From Ornithinibacillus sp047228935 (lineage in GTDB: Bacteria; Bacillota; Bacilli; Bacillales; Amphibacillaceae): a stretch of 64,000 bases of DNA. The stretch lies in NCBI RefSeq assembly GCF_047228935.1, contig NZ_JBFEGG010000001.1, positions 1,468,870 to 1,532,869 on the forward strand. The letters run 5' to 3'. The stretch's first letter is position 1. The number at the start of each line of letters is the position of its first letter. The position numbers were made by a program, and so were the translations under genes. The notes under the pieces are model-generated. The model had not been told where the DNA came from and ran no database searches. It saw nothing but the letters and a program-made list of their open reading frames with translations. Shown one piece after another: positions 34,389 through 43,580 of the stretch.

Positions 34389-34418
34389 GAAGAGGGATAA
34401 ACCCCCTCTTCTTTTTTT
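34388..34418 (+). terminator. Terminator of the PBP gene
   Basis: AGAAGAGGG and CCCTCTTCT form a 9-bp stem followed by seven T. Confidence 0.9.
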
Positions 34419-34493
34419 ATTCTAGAAAAGACTAAAAATTACAACGATAATCTTGTATAATAAAGATTAACATGATAATTCGGTGGTGAAAAA

Positions 34494-35147
34494 ATGGAAC
34501 ATATCAAAACATATAACTGTATAGAACATCAAGTAAATGATAAGACGATTATTATCGAAGGACCAATCCCAGCTGAGAAGTTACATCAGTATGAGTTTCA
34601 TCATGAATTAACTTCTTTTCGCCCGGCTTCAAAACAATTTCAAGCATTAATCGGTATAGCAGATTTGCCTGAAGGCCGAATTATCATTGCCAGAGAAGAA
34701 GAGACAATAGTAGGTTATGTTACCTACCTTCATCCTGACCCTCTAGAAAGGTGGTCAACCTTTCAAATGAAAAATCTAGTAGAATTGGGAGCTATTGAAG
34801 TAATTCCAGATTATCGTGGGGCTAAAGTGGCGTCTAATCTACTAAGAGTTTCCATAATGGATCCTTTTATGGAAAATTATATTATTATTTCTACTGAATA
34901 CTATTGGCACTGGGACTTAAAAGGAACCAATTTAAGTGTTTGGGAATATCGAAAAGTTATGGAGAAAATGATGGCTACTGGGGGGTTACTTCCCGCTCCT
35001 ACAGATGATCCGGAGATCATTTCACACCCTGCAAATTGTCTTATGGTTCGAATAGGTTCCAATGTTGATGAGGATTCTATACAGCAATTTGAAAAGTTAA
35101 GATTTCTAAAACGTTACCAATTACGAAGTCTTAGGGAGGGATTGTAA
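34494..35147 (+). CDS. acuA: Acetoin utilisation acetyltransferase AcuA
   Basis: A 217-residue GNAT-family protein acetyltransferase. The acetyl-CoA-binding region is VIPDYRGAKVASNLLR. In B. subtilis AcuA acetylates and inactivates acetyl-CoA synthetase AcsA. It begins the acuABC operon, with one-base and four-base overlaps between genes. TATAAT at about 34456 is a likely -10. No acsA gene is adjacent in this window, unlike B. subtilis. Confidence 0.95.
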   Translation: MEHIKTYNCIEHQVNDKTIIIEGPIPAEKLHQYEFHHELTSFRPASKQFQALIGIADLPEGRIIIAREEETIVGYVTYLHPDPLERWSTFQMKNLVELGAIEVIPDYRGAKVASNLLRVSIMDPFMENYIIISTEYYWHWDLKGTNLSVWEYRKVMEKMMATGGLLPAPTDDPEIISHPANCLMVRIGSNVDEDSIQQFEKLRFLKRYQLRSLREGL

Positions 35148-35797
35148 TGCATGTTGAAGAAATAATGAATCGTAATGTTCTTACATTACGTCCAACAGAT
35201 TCTATCGAGAAAGCACATCAATTATTAATAGACCATAAAATTAGACACATTCCAATTGTAAATGAAGATAAGTTTGTAGTTGGTATAGTTTCTGATCGTG
35301 ATGTAAGAGATGCACGCCCATCTATCTTATCATCAAATCCAGACGAACATGTCCTAAAAAGAGAAATTTCTTCAATTATGACTAGTCCTGTAATTACTGC
35401 ACATCCGTTAGATTTTGTCGAAGAAGTTGCCAGAATATTTTATGATCGAGAAATTGCTTGTCTACCAGTGATAAGTAACGACAAATTAGTCGGTGTTATT
35501 ACAGAGAAGGATTTGCTTTATACGTTAATCCAGCTTACAGGAACCCATGTTCAAGGTTCGCATATTGAGATAAAGGTGCCTCATAGGCCTGGTATCTTAC
35601 CTGAAGTTGCATCTGTTTTTGGAAAAAGGGATGTAAACATATCATCTGTTTTAGTTTATCCTTTTAAAGATGAACCGGATTATAAAATTTTAGTATTTCG
35701 GGTACAAACGATGAATCCACTCCCAATTATTCGTGATTTAAGAGATGCTGGGTATGAACTCATGTGGCCAAATAATATACCGGAGCCAAGACTATGA
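35147..35797 (+). CDS. acuB: AcuB, CBS-pair and ACT domain protein
   Basis: The 216-residue protein has two CBS motifs (residues about 1-60 and 75-130, IMNRNVLTLRPTDSI and IMTSPVITAHPLDFV) followed by an ACT domain (about 138-205). This is a ligand-sensing architecture. Its role in acetoin/acetate metabolism is known only from its operon. The ATG overlaps the acuA stop by one base (TAATG). Confidence 0.95.
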   Translation: MHVEEIMNRNVLTLRPTDSIEKAHQLLIDHKIRHIPIVNEDKFVVGIVSDRDVRDARPSILSSNPDEHVLKREISSIMTSPVITAHPLDFVEEVARIFYDREIACLPVISNDKLVGVITEKDLLYTLIQLTGTHVQGSHIEIKVPHRPGILPEVASVFGKRDVNISSVLVYPFKDEPDYKILVFRVQTMNPLPIIRDLRDAGYELMWPNNIPEPRL

Positions 35798-36948
35798 ATC
35801 AAAAGATAAAATATGTGTTTGATCATTCTCTATTGAACTATCACTTCCATGACGATCACCCGTTTAATCAGAAACGAGTATTGCTCACAAAAGACTTATT
35901 AGAGGAAGCTGGTCAACTATCAGACGAGCAGATAATAGAACCCAGACTTGCTAGTGAGACCGATATTTCATTATTTCATGACCCATCATATATTCATGCA
36001 GTTAAAAACTCCCTACTCTTGACTAAAGACGAATTGTTAAAATTTGGACTTGGTACGGAAGACACACCAGTTTTTCCAAAAATGCATGAAGCAGCCGCTC
36101 AGATCGTTGGTGGGACCTTGTCTGCAGTAGATGCTGTATTAAAAGATGGTTCTACTTGTGCCGTAAATTTTGCCGGTGGCCTTCATCATGGCTTTAAAAA
36201 GAAAGCTTCTGGATTTTGTATTTATAACGATGCAGCCATTGCTATAAAATACATTAGGAAAAATTATAACTTAAAAGTATTGTATATTGATACAGATGCA
36301 CATCATGGAGACGGTGTTCAGGAGGCATTTTACGATGATCCCAGTGTATGTACATTTTCTATACACGAAACTGGGAGATATTTGTTCCCTGGAACAGGAA
36401 GTGTTAATGAACGCGGAATTAAAGAAGGTCATGGGTACAGTTTTAATTTACCATTAGACGCTTTCACTCAAGACGAATCTTTTATAGCTAATTATGAAAC
36501 CGCTTTAAGAGAAATTGCTGATTTCTTTAAACCTGATATTCTCATCACTCAAAATGGAGCTGACTCTCATTTTCACGATCCATTGACACACTTATGTGCG
36601 TCAATGGCAATCTATGAAAAAATACCAGAAATCGCATTAGACATAAGCAAAACATACTGTCATGGTAAATGGATTGCTCTTGGTGGCGGAGGGTATGATA
36701 TTTGGCGAGTAGTTCCAAGAGCATGGGCTCAAATTTGGAATGTCATGAAGGATGGAAAGCCTATGCAAGGGGAACTACCTTTATCATGGATTGAAAAGTG
36801 GCAGGAAGAATCACCTGTTACCTTACCAACTTTTTGGCACGACGAGTATGAATTATTTCCAATAATCCCTCGTAAGAAAGCTATTGAAGAGAAAAATAAC
36901 TTCACCCTTCAAAACCTATTGAAATACACAAAAGTAAAAAGGAGTTGA
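35794..36948 (+). CDS. acuC: AcuC, histone deacetylase-family protein deacetylase
   Basis: A 384-residue zinc-dependent class I/II deacetylase fold that in B. subtilis removes the AcuA-added acetyl group from AcsA. The active site is visible: GGLHHGFKKKASGFC (tandem His), zinc ligands in DTDAHHGDGVQ, and QNGADSHFHDP, plus the GGGGY loop. It overlaps acuB by four bases. Its stop codon lies inside the following terminator hairpin. Confidence 0.96.
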   Translation: MNQKIKYVFDHSLLNYHFHDDHPFNQKRVLLTKDLLEEAGQLSDEQIIEPRLASETDISLFHDPSYIHAVKNSLLLTKDELLKFGLGTEDTPVFPKMHEAAAQIVGGTLSAVDAVLKDGSTCAVNFAGGLHHGFKKKASGFCIYNDAAIAIKYIRKNYNLKVLYIDTDAHHGDGVQEAFYDDPSVCTFSIHETGRYLFPGTGSVNERGIKEGHGYSFNLPLDAFTQDESFIANYETALREIADFFKPDILITQNGADSHFHDPLTHLCASMAIYEKIPEIALDISKTYCHGKWIALGGGGYDIWRVVPRAWAQIWNVMKDGKPMQGELPLSWIEKWQEESPVTLPTFWHDEYELFPIIPRKKAIEEKNNFTLQNLLKYTKVKRS

Positions 36949-36964
36949 TTATTCAACTCCTTTT
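36937..36964. terminator. Bidirectional terminator overlapping the ends of acuC and motS
   Basis: AAAAGGAGTTGA and TCAACTCCTTTT form a perfect 12-bp stem with a four-base loop. The acuC TGA is within the left arm, and the motS stop is at the right edge. Confidence 0.9.
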
Positions 36965-37751
36965 AGTTTTCTGTATATGAATCTTCTAAAATAACAATTT
37001 CCACTCTTCTATTTTTACTACGGTTACTTGCACTGTCATTTGGTAAAATAGGCTTCGTATCACTAAATCCAGCTATTGAGAATCGTTCTTCTTCTAAATC
37101 ATTCTCTTCAACTAATATTCTAACAACACTACTAGCTCTCGCACCTGATAGTTCCCAGTTAGATGGATAGCGGTAGCCAGACATTGGTACATCATCGGTA
37201 TGACCTTCTACTTTAATATCATTATCAATGCGAGCTAGCATGTCTCCAACTTTTGTTAAGAAGGGACGTGCTGAAGGTAAGATTTCCGCTTCACCTGGAT
37301 CGAATAATATACTATCCTGTAAAACTAATTCTACTCCACGTTCAGACCGACTAGCTGATACAACATGATTTAAATTATGCTCATCTAAGTAGTTTTCAAC
37401 CTCTACCATTAAATCACCCAATGAATCATCTACTGTTTCATCGGAATTGGCGTTCTGTTCAGATTCTTCCTCATTGTTTACAGGTATTTCAAATTCATTT
37501 GATGTTTGTCCTTGATTTTCTGTACTCGTACTTTCCGTAGGATTATCCATAGGAACAGGAGAAGGAAAAAAATCAAAAATCATCCTGTTTCGAAACGATT
37601 CAGAAACCGCTTGGAATTTTGTTGCATCAATCTGGGACATAGAGAATAGTAGGATAAAAAAAACTAGTATTAATGTGACCATATCGGAGTACGTTACCAT
37701 CCATTTTGGGGCACCTTTTTTTACACCTTTTTTAGTTTCCCTACGCTTCAT
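36963..37751 (-). CDS. motS: Flagellar stator subunit MotS (MotB family, Na+-type)
   Basis: A 262-residue MotB homologue: cytoplasmic N-terminus, one membrane helix preceded by the ion-binding aspartate (TYSDMVTLILVFFILLF), a 60-residue Asn/Glu-rich linker, then an OmpA-like peptidoglycan-binding domain (about 145-255; VEGHTDDVPM, NWELSGARA). It overlaps motP by 11 bases. Synteny downstream of ccpA matches the B. subtilis Na+-driven motPS pair rather than the H+-driven motAB. Confidence 0.93.
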   Translation of the reverse strand: MKRRETKKGVKKGAPKWMVTYSDMVTLILVFFILLFSMSQIDATKFQAVSESFRNRMIFDFFPSPVPMDNPTESTSTENQGQTSNEFEIPVNNEEESEQNANSDETVDDSLGDLMVEVENYLDEHNLNHVVSASRSERGVELVLQDSILFDPGEAEILPSARPFLTKVGDMLARIDNDIKVEGHTDDVPMSGYRYPSNWELSGARASSVVRILVEENDLEEERFSIAGFSDTKPILPNDSASNRSKNRRVEIVILEDSYTEN

Positions 37752-38565
37752 TGACGCCCTCCCCCACGAAAGTAGAACTTGATTCTACTTCCTCGTTTGC
37801 TTTTATATCATCCGATAAAAATGCTCCAAGTTTTTCCTCAAGTATTCGGGGATTCTGACCAGATTGAACTCCAATAACACCTTCGATAATAATCTGCTTA
37901 ATAAATACTTCTTCCTCAGTTTTATTTTCAAGCTTACTTGCCATCGGGATAAACACTAAGTTGGCAAGTACCGTACCATATAAAGTAGTAAGTAGTGCCA
38001 CTGCCATACTAGGTCCTAGTGTGGCAGGATCTGTTAAATTGTTCAGCATTAACACTAAACCAATTAATGTACCTATCATTCCCCAAGCAGGTGCATATTC
38101 CCCGCATTTTTCTATAATCATTCTTCCACGATAATGGCGTTCTTCCATAGCAGTAATTTCTGCACTCATAATATCGTGGATTACCTCTGGCTCAATACCA
38201 TCAACAGCAAGAAGAATTCCTTTTTTAATAAACGGATCTTCTACATCGTCTAATTCATTTTCTAATGCCAGAATTCCCTCTCGCCTTGCACGTTCAGAGA
38301 GTCGGATAAAAAGATTGATTAATTCAGGAAGCTTGCGCTCGTCTTTATTAAAGGAACCTTTAATAACCTTACCTGTTAATTTGATTTGATCCAAGTTGAA
38401 ATTAATCAATAATGAACCAATAACACCACCTATGACGATTAATATAGATGAAATGTCAAGAAAGGAGACAAAGCCTTCAGCCCCAGCATTTGCGAGTATT
38501 GCAGCCATAATCATAATAAAACCTATAGTTATGCCGATAGGTGTTAATATATCTCTTTTTCTCAT
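37741..38565 (-). CDS. motP: Flagellar stator subunit MotP (MotA family, Na+-type)
   Basis: A 274-residue four-helix membrane protein with the MotA/ExbB-type segments ILIVIGGVIGSLLINF and APAWGMIGTLIGLVLML, and a large cytoplasmic loop containing the rotor-interacting charged region (ERARREGILALENEL). The start ATG 38565 follows GGGGAGAGG; the 38580 start lacks a site. Located between motS and ccpA as in B. subtilis, so a Na+-coupled stator is expected. Confidence 0.93.
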   Translation of the reverse strand: MRKRDILTPIGITIGFIMIMAAILANAGAEGFVSFLDISSILIVIGGVIGSLLINFNLDQIKLTGKVIKGSFNKDERKLPELINLFIRLSERARREGILALENELDDVEDPFIKKGILLAVDGIEPEVIHDIMSAEITAMEERHYRGRMIIEKCGEYAPAWGMIGTLIGLVLMLNNLTDPATLGPSMAVALLTTLYGTVLANLVFIPMASKLENKTEEEVFIKQIIIEGVIGVQSGQNPRILEEKLGAFLSDDIKANEEVESSSTFVGEGVNEA

Positions 38566-38624
38566 ATTCCCTCTCCCCAAACTTATGCCTCATTGACGCT
38601 ATATTGTAAATACCGACATTAAAT

Positions 38625-39620
38625 TTACTTTGTTGAGTTTCTTTCTACAAGACGGTGTGGTAATACGACTTTTTTCTCTTCTACTTCCTCTTTATTCATA
38701 TATTTAGTAAGTAGGCGCATTGCTACAGCACCTATATCATACATTGGTTGAACAACCGTTGATAACGTAGGACGTACCATATTTGCAAGTTTTGTATTAT
38801 CGAATCCAAATACTTCTAAATCTTCAGGTACATTATATCCTAAATCTTGTGCACCATGGATTGCTCCTAGTGCGATAGAGTCAGAAGCTGCAAATACTGC
38901 AGATGGTTTATCTTTCAAACTCATAAATTGTTCAATAGCTTTCATTCCAGATTCATACGTATAATCGCCATTAACAACGTATTCTTCATTAAATGGAATG
39001 GATGCTTCTTTTAACGCTTTTAAATAACCTTGGTATTTTAACTGATTAATCATATGATCTTCATTTCCATTAATGAAGGCTAATTTCTTATTTCCTTTAT
39101 CAAGTAAGTTCTTAGCCGCTTCGTAGGACGCTTCCTCATAATCAATGTTTACAGATGGCGTCGAATCGGTACCGTCATATGTAGCTGCTAATACTACTGG
39201 AACGGAAGCTGTTGAGAATTGCTGAATATGCTCTTCAGAAATATTTCCACCCATGAAGATAATCCCGTCAACTTGCTTTTCAAGCATCGTATTAATTAAT
39301 TGAAGTTCTTTGTCTTTGTTTTGATCTGAGTTACTTAAAATAATATTATATTTGTACATCGTAGCGATATCTTCAATTCCACGTGCTAATTCCGCAAAAA
39401 ATATGCTAGAAATATCTGGAATAATCGCTCCAACTGTAGTTGTCTTCTTGCTTGCTAGCCCACGCGCTACTGCATTAGGTCTGTACCCTAAACGTTCAAT
39501 TGTTGCCAATACTTTCTTTCTAGTTGTCGGTTTAACGTTTGGGTTACCATTAACAACACGTGAAACGGTTGCCATAGAAACATTTGCCTCTCTTGCTACA
39601 TCATATATTGTTACTGTCAT
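38625..39620 (-). CDS. ccpA: Catabolite control protein A
   Basis: A 331-residue LacI/GalR regulator with N-terminal HTH (TIYDVAREANVSMATVSRVV) and hinge helix (RPNAVARGLASKKTTTVG), and a periplasmic-binding-like core that binds HPr-Ser-P. Position upstream of motPS identifies it as CcpA. It is the global carbon regulator; a strong target site is present in this window in front of the universal stress protein gene. The ATG follows AGGAGG. Confidence 0.96.
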   Translation of the reverse strand: MTVTIYDVAREANVSMATVSRVVNGNPNVKPTTRKKVLATIERLGYRPNAVARGLASKKTTTVGAIIPDISSIFFAELARGIEDIATMYKYNIILSNSDQNKDKELQLINTMLEKQVDGIIFMGGNISEEHIQQFSTASVPVVLAATYDGTDSTPSVNIDYEEASYEAAKNLLDKGNKKLAFINGNEDHMINQLKYQGYLKALKEASIPFNEEYVVNGDYTYESGMKAIEQFMSLKDKPSAVFAASDSIALGAIHGAQDLGYNVPEDLEVFGFDNTKLANMVRPTLSTVVQPMYDIGAVAMRLLTKYMNKEEVEEKKVVLPHRLVERNSTK

Positions 39621-39720
39621 TTTAATTACCTCCTAATTCCGTTCCATTCGACATATATCATTCTAATCATTATCATACTCCACTAGATGAAAAAATACAA
39701 AATATTTCTAAGTAAAACTA

Positions 39721-39752
39721 AGGGGTTTGACCCTTTTGAATCAAACCCTTTT
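39721..39752 (-). terminator. Terminator of aroA
   Basis: AAGGGTTTGA on the minus strand pairs with TCAAACCCCTT; the left arm overlaps the aroA stop region. Confidence 0.75.
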
Positions 39753-40828
39753 TAGCTAATAGATGAAGTATATTTCGATAACTCCTGTAAAAAGTTTTCA
39801 AACATTTCTATATCCATTTGCTGAGCTGAGTCTGAAAGTGCAACTGCAGGATCAGGATGTACCTCTGCCATGATACCGTCAGCACCTATAGCTAGTGCTG
39901 CTTTTGCAGTAGGAATTAATAAATCTCTTCTACCAGTTGAGTGTGTGACATCTACCATTACTGGTAAATGCGTTTCCTGCTTCAATATCGGTACTGCTGA
40001 GATATCTAATGTATTTCTAGTTGCCGTTTCATACGTACGAATACCTCGCTCACACAAGATAATATTCCCGTTTCCACGAGAGAAAATATATTCAGCTGCA
40101 TTAATAAATTCTGAAATGGTTGCAGATAGCCCTCGTTTTAGTAAAACTGGTTTGTCTACTTCTCCTGCTGCTTTCAACAGTTCAAAGTTCTGCATATTCC
40201 TTGCACCGATTTGAATCACATCTACATAATCAAGAGCTATCTCAATATGAGCAGGATTAACAATTTCACTGACAACGGCAAGATCATATTCGTCTGCCAC
40301 TTTCTTTAAAATCTGTAGCCCTTCAATCCCTAACCCTTGAAAATCATAAGGGGACGTTCTTGGTTTAAATGCTCCACCACGAAATAGTTTGATTCCATTA
40401 GCTTTCACAGCTTTTGCTACTTCCCTTACTTGCTCATAGTTTTCTACTGCACATGGTCCCATAACAAAATGGGTTTTACCATCACCAACTTTTTCCCCTT
40501 TAATATCAATAATCGTATTTTCTGGTTTTCTCTTCCTAGAAACTAACAGTTCCTTGCGATGGTCATCTTCGATTAATTCTAAACCCGCCTTAAATATTTC
40601 TTTAAAAATATGTTCAATCGTAGAATTATCAAATGGTCCATTATTATGCAAGATTAATTGATCTAGCATTTCCCTCTCTCTTACAGGGTCAAAACGCTTC
40701 ATACCTTGTTTATTTTTTATTTGACCAATTTGTTTTACAATTGCTGCTCGCAAATTCACAAGTTCAAGTATTTGTAAATTAACATCATCTAGTCGATCTC
40801 TTAATTGTTCTAATTCATTGTGATTCAT
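39752..40828 (-). CDS. aroA: Bifunctional chorismate mutase / DAHP synthase
   Basis: The 358-residue enzyme has an N-terminal AroQ-type chorismate mutase (1-90; RDRLDDVNLQILELVNLRA) and a C-terminal KDO8P-type 3-deoxy-7-phosphoheptulonate synthase (about 105-355). Landmarks are HFVMGPCAVENYEQV, FRGGAFKPRTSPYDFQG and DVTHSTGRRD. It starts the shikimate pathway; the mutase domain acts as a prephenate/chorismate sensor for feedback in Bacillus. Its gene is monocistronic, as in B. subtilis near ccpA. Confidence 0.97.
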   Translation of the reverse strand: MNHNELEQLRDRLDDVNLQILELVNLRAAIVKQIGQIKNKQGMKRFDPVREREMLDQLILHNNGPFDNSTIEHIFKEIFKAGLELIEDDHRKELLVSRKRKPENTIIDIKGEKVGDGKTHFVMGPCAVENYEQVREVAKAVKANGIKLFRGGAFKPRTSPYDFQGLGIEGLQILKKVADEYDLAVVSEIVNPAHIEIALDYVDVIQIGARNMQNFELLKAAGEVDKPVLLKRGLSATISEFINAAEYIFSRGNGNIILCERGIRTYETATRNTLDISAVPILKQETHLPVMVDVTHSTGRRDLLIPTAKAALAIGADGIMAEVHPDPAVALSDSAQQMDIEMFENFLQELSKYTSSIS

Positions 40829-40992
40829 CTATAATGCCTCCCACCAAAAGGAAAAACTACAATATATAAGTTTATTCTACATAATGTGACCAATTATAGC
40901 TAATAATTTTCCCTTTGTCATCCTAAAGTTTATAATATTAGTAGAGATTATAGAATACATATTTAAATGCTTTTCTTTTAGGGGGATACATA

Positions 40993-43125
40993 ATGAAGGA
41001 AGAATATATATTTGCGTTAGACATCGGAACCCGTTCAGTTACTGGAATTATTTTAGAAAAAATTGACAACATGTATACGTTGGTCGATTATTGTGTAAAA
41101 GAACATACCGTAAGAGCTATGTTAGATGGACAAATTCACCATGTAGAAGAAGTAGCTAAAGTAATTAAAGAAGTAAAAGAAACGTTAGAATCCACCCATG
41201 GACCACTATATAAAGTTTGTGTAGCTGCTGCCGGTAGGTCACTAAGAACGATTACCTCCTCTGCTACACTTGAACTGAATCATAAACCTATTACTGATCA
41301 TGAAACGATTAAACACTTAGAATTAAGTGCCGTACATGCTGCACAGCATACTATTTCTTCGGAAGAGTCTAATCGAAATTATGCTAATTATTACTGTGTA
41401 GGGTATTCTGTACTTCACTATAAAATCGACGAAGATAAAATAGGATCCTTGATTGATCAAAGTGGACAATATGCTTCTGTTGAAGTAATCGCAACATTTT
41501 TACCAAAGGTAGTAGTCGAATCATTAATATCAGCACTTAATAGAGCAAATTTAGAAATGGATGCATTAACATTAGAACCTATTGCAGCAATACAAGTTTT
41601 AATACCTGAATCAATGAGACGATTAAATGTTTCACTAGTTGATATTGGAGCTGGAACTAGTGATATTGCGATAACGAATTCGGGAACTGTTGTTGCTTAT
41701 GGTATGGTTCCTATTGCGGGAGATGAAATTACAGAAGCCGTAAGTGATAAGTATTTATTAGACTTTCCATTAGCTGAAGAAACGAAACGGAAAGTTGTAA
41801 ATGATAGAGAAGCTACTGTTTTTGACATTCTAGGATTTGAATCAACTATTACGTATGACGATTTAGTTAGAGATATCGAGGATAGTATTGAAAAATTAGC
41901 ATCAGCCATTTCTGAGGAAATTTTACATTTAAATGGAACACAACCTAAGGCAGTAATGCTCGTCGGTGGTGGTAGTCAAACACCAGACTTTACTAAGCGT
42001 TTAGCTAATAAACTGCAATTACCAGAAAACCGAGTCGCCATTCGAGATATTGATGCAATCCAAGTACTGAATAAAACAGACAATCTCCCTAAGGGACCAG
42101 ATTTTGTTACTCCAATTGGGATTGCGATTGCCGCAAAACAAAATCCAATTCATTACATATCGATTAAAGTAAATGATAAAACAATCCGAATGTTTGAAAT
42201 GAAACAACTCACCATAGGAGACTGCTTAGTACAAGCAGGGATAGAAATAAATAAACTATATGGAAAACCAGGAATGGCATCGATTATTACTTTAAACGAT
42301 AAGCAAATTACATTACCTGGAGAATTTGGAAAAAGTCCGACTATACGCTTAAATAAACAAACCGCAACCGTCGATACATTTGTTCAAAATGGGGATATCA
42401 TTGAAATAACTAAAGGATTGGATGGTAGTCAACCAGAGATTAAGCTTGAGGAACTAGTAGGTGAAGTGCCACCAGTTAAAATTAGCTATAATGATAAAGC
42501 CTATGAACTCACACCAACGTACTATGTAAATAATTTAATCAAGACAAAAGATTATATCATTCAAGATCGAGATAAAGTCGTTATTAAAACGCCTAGGACT
42601 ATTAAAGATTTCTTCACCTTTATAAGTTCTGAGAGACTACCAGACGAAAAGGAATTTAATCTATTTGTTAATAATCAAAAAATGACTTTAGGTTTAGCTG
42701 AGAATCAAATAACGGTAAACGGAAAACCTGTTTCACTTGATTACAAACTACGAGAAAACGATCAACTAACCGTAATTCCTAAAATAAGTCCAACAGCTAA
42801 AACATTGCTTGAGTTTATGAACAAGAAATATTATCATCAAATAAAAGTAGCTTTTAATCAACAAACGGTTACACTTCAGCAACCACAACTTATTTTAAAA
42901 CGTGGAAATCAAGTATTAGAAGAAGAGGATAAGATTTATCCAGATGATCATATTATGATTGAAGATAAAGAAATTGATGGGTTTATTTTTCAAGATGTAT
43001 TTCGCTATGTTGATATTGATTTAACCGGAGCTAATGGAAAATTTGTATTAACAAAAAATGACCAACCTACTACTTTTTACGAACCCATTATGAATGGCGA
43101 CCGGTTAGCAATCATTTGGAATTAA
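40993..43125 (+). CDS. FtsA/PilM-like actin-fold ATPase with C-terminal beta-grasp-like repeats
   Basis: The 710-residue protein has an actin/Hsp70-fold domain (1-385) with phosphate-1 loop ALDIGTRSVTGI, phosphate-2 loop VDIGAGTSDIAI (216-227) and adenosine motif VGGGSQ (324-329). An FtsA-type 1C-like insert is present near 90-185. The remaining 320 residues contain at least four short modules ending in patterns like VQNGDIIEI, IQDRDKVVI, LRENDQLTV and IYPDDHIMI, the last-strand turn of ThiS/TGS-type beta-grasp domains. No membrane helix or FtsA C-terminal amphipathic tail is seen. True FtsA is much shorter and sits in the dcw cluster. Function unknown; a polymerising or scaffold protein is possible. 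Confidence 0.8.
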   Translation: MKEEYIFALDIGTRSVTGIILEKIDNMYTLVDYCVKEHTVRAMLDGQIHHVEEVAKVIKEVKETLESTHGPLYKVCVAAAGRSLRTITSSATLELNHKPITDHETIKHLELSAVHAAQHTISSEESNRNYANYYCVGYSVLHYKIDEDKIGSLIDQSGQYASVEVIATFLPKVVVESLISALNRANLEMDALTLEPIAAIQVLIPESMRRLNVSLVDIGAGTSDIAITNSGTVVAYGMVPIAGDEITEAVSDKYLLDFPLAEETKRKVVNDREATVFDILGFESTITYDDLVRDIEDSIEKLASAISEEILHLNGTQPKAVMLVGGGSQTPDFTKRLANKLQLPENRVAIRDIDAIQVLNKTDNLPKGPDFVTPIGIAIAAKQNPIHYISIKVNDKTIRMFEMKQLTIGDCLVQAGIEINKLYGKPGMASIITLNDKQITLPGEFGKSPTIRLNKQTATVDTFVQNGDIIEITKGLDGSQPEIKLEELVGEVPPVKISYNDKAYELTPTYYVNNLIKTKDYIIQDRDKVVIKTPRTIKDFFTFISSERLPDEKEFNLFVNNQKMTLGLAENQITVNGKPVSLDYKLRENDQLTVIPKISPTAKTLLEFMNKKYYHQIKVAFNQQTVTLQQPQLILKRGNQVLEEEDKIYPDDHIMIEDKEIDGFIFQDVFRYVDIDLTGANGKFVLTKNDQPTTFYEPIMNGDRLAIIWN

Positions 43126-43127
43126 GA

Positions 43128-43172
43128 AAAGGATGTCTTAAAAAGGGTAACTCCCTTAATAAGACATCCTTT
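43128..43172. terminator. Bidirectional terminator between the actin-fold gene and ytxH
   Basis: AAAGGATGTCTTA and TAAGACATCCTTT form a 13-bp stem, with an inner AAGGG/CCCTT helix. The genes on either side converge. Confidence 0.9.
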
Positions 43173-43175
43173 ATT

Positions 43176-43565
43176 TTAATTCGTTTCCTCTTTTTCAAGA
43201 TCAGTAGTTGCTAGAGATTGTTCTTCATTAGCTACATTTTGATCGGTCTTACGTAAGTCTTGGATTTTCGTTTGGACATTTGAAGTGATATCTTGTGTCT
43301 TTTGTTTTAATTCTGTCCCTTTTTCAGTAGCTTTTTCTTTCCATTCTTGACCTTTTGCTTGTGCGATATCTTTCCATTCTAAACCTTTTGACTGTGCAAC
43401 ATCTTTCCATTCGGAAGCTCGTTCACGCACCTGTATCGCCCCTTGATTAATATCCCCTCTTAATTCCTTACCAGACTTTGGGGCAAACATTAAAGCTAAG
43501 CTAGCACCAACAGCTGCACCAATCACCGCACCTACTACAAAATCTTTACCATTATTATCTGACAT
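43176..43565 (-). CDS. ytxH: YtxH-like general stress protein with 11-residue repeats
   Basis: The 129-residue protein starts with a Gly-rich hydrophobic segment (VVGAVIGAAVGASLALMFAPKSGKELRGD in outline), typical of the YtxH family. It then has three 11-residue repeats (EWKDVAQSKGL, EWKDIAQAKGQ, EWKEKATEKGT), an amphipathic-helix pattern like that of LEA-type desiccation proteins. ytxG lies 15 bases upstream. In B. subtilis the ytxGHJ operon is sigma-B controlled; ytxJ is missing here. Confidence 0.9.
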   Translation of the reverse strand: MSDNNGKDFVVGAVIGAAVGASLALMFAPKSGKELRGDINQGAIQVRERASEWKDVAQSKGLEWKDIAQAKGQEWKEKATEKGTELKQKTQDITSNVQTKIQDLRKTDQNVANEEQSLATTDLEKEETN

Positions 43566-43580
43566 GATTATTCCTCCCTT

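Noticed and set aside
34030..34425. Several frames over the acidic tail of the PBP gene, on both strands
   Set aside because: Low-complexity GAA/GAT repeats open all frames; the PBP frame is the one with known domains.
34440..34456. Possible cre site upstream of acuA (TTACAACGATAATC)
   Set aside because: Only the central CG and a few flanking positions match; too weak to report although B. subtilis acuABC is CcpA-regulated.
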